DNA of 64,000 bases, taken from NCBI RefSeq assembly GCF_021044625.1, contig NZ_CP087999.1, forward strand, positions 2,187,001 to 2,251,000, given 5' to 3'. The translations under genes were made by a program, and so were the position numbers. The stretch comes from Geomonas sp. RF6. GTDB lineage: Bacteria > Desulfobacterota > Desulfuromonadia > Geobacterales > Geobacteraceae. This document shows positions 63,635 to 64,000 of the stretch, piece by piece; positions within the stretch are counted from its first letter, which is position 1; every line of letters begins with the position of its first letter. Below the pieces are notes generated by a model. It made no database searches and had not been told where the DNA came from. It saw only the letters and a list, made by a program, of their open reading frames with translations.

Positions 63635-64000
63635 ATGTTTGAAAAGATAGCCGAACTGGAAAGGCGCTTCGAGGAGCTCGAGTCGCTGATGTCCGACCCC
63701 GAAGTGCTGGCGAACCAGGCCGAGTTTCGCAAGCTCTCCCGGGAACACTCCGGGCTTGCCGAGCTCATCGCCGCCTACCGCGAGTACAAGAAGGTCCTTG
63801 CGGACATCGAGGGGAACAAGGAGCTCCTGAAGGAGCCGGATCAGGAGATGCGCGAGATGGCGGAGGCGGAGCTCGAGTCGCTCGAGGAGCGCCGCACCGC
63901 GCTGGAGGCGGAGATCAAGGTCCTCCTTCTTCCGAAGGACCCCAACGACGACAAGAACGTCATCCTGGAGATCCGTGCCGGAACCGGCGGCGACGAGTCC
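63635..64000 (+). CDS. prfA: Peptide chain release factor 1 (5' part)
   Basis: First 122 codons of RF1. MFEKIAELERRFEELESLMS and LANQAEFRKLSREHSGLAEL form the N-terminal coiled helical domain, and the fragment ends in IRAGTGGDES, which precedes domain 2 in RF1/RF2. The GGQ and PxT stop-codon motifs lie beyond the window. GAGGA lies upstream of the ATG. The window cuts the frame exactly after a codon. Confidence 0.95.
   Translation, partial: MFEKIAELERRFEELESLMSDPEVLANQAEFRKLSREHSGLAELIAAYREYKKVLADIEGNKELLKEPDQEMREMAEAELESLEERRTALEAEIKVLLLPKDPNDDKNVILEIRAGTGGDES

Noticed and set aside
1-64000. tRNA or rRNA genes
   Set aside because: No cloverleaf-like stretch or rRNA-like sequence was noticed by eye. 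A tRNA scan would be needed to exclude short ones.

Overview
The window looks like a chromosomal segment of a GC-rich, motile member of the Geobacteraceae/Desulfuromonadia. Evidence: the flagellar gene order fliA-flgFGAHI-flgJ-flgMNKL, sigma-54 (-24/-12) and sigma-28 promoters on motility genes, a Geobacter-like housekeeping run rho-rpmE-thyX-DUF1385-prfA, and very many TPR-containing glycosyltransferases. No tRNA, rRNA, CRISPR array or transposase gene was seen. Species assignment is inference.

Layout. (1) 1-10558, plus strand: late flagellar genes (sigma factor FliA, rod, P- and L-ring proteins, FlgM/FlgN, hook-associated proteins, an FlbD-like protein and the MotA/MotB stator). (2) 10757-19219, plus: a sigma-54-type promoter followed by a glycosyltransferase and two giant proteins carrying five TPR plus GT9-like modules. 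(3) 19252-24256, plus: three short, nearly identical flagellins, the first behind a -24/-12 promoter and the other two behind sigma-28 promoters, then an unrecognised protein and the regulators FlbT and FlaF. (4) 24577-25299: a secreted phospholipase C/P1-nuclease-like enzyme. (5) 25281-38767, minus: an operon behind a perfect -24/-12 promoter with a methyltransferase, a sugar epimerase, fused GT4/GT2 proteins and two SPINDLY/OGT-type (GT41) proteins, one fused to a fucosyltransferase-like domain. (6) 39167-51635, minus: a second operon behind a -24/-12 promoter. Its first six genes match, enzyme by enzyme, the Campylobacter jejuni pathway to cytidine diphosphoramidate, precursor of the O-methyl phosphoramidate capsule modification. 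The remaining genes make an amino sugar (Gfo/Idh oxidoreductase, acetyltransferase, aminotransferase), an asparagine-synthase-type amidotransferase and a transferase fusion. (7) 52043-56351, minus: a TPR protein with a sigma-28-like promoter, a TPR protein with a degenerate GT2 domain behind a perfect sigma-54 promoter, and an EamA permease. (8) 57010-64000: a cytidylate-kinase-like protein, an unknown protein, a metallophosphoesterase, a small GGQ release factor, then rho, rpmE, thyX, DUF1385 and the start of prfA.

How it fits together (inference). The flagellar sigma factors appear to control not only flagellins and motors but also several glycosylation operons, so regions 2, 5, 6 and part of 7 probably decorate the flagellin (or a surface glycan made with it). 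The most unusual part is a complete-looking phosphoramidate branch placed under a sigma-54-type promoter in this motility island. Intergenic gaps carry at least three dispersed palindromic repeat families.
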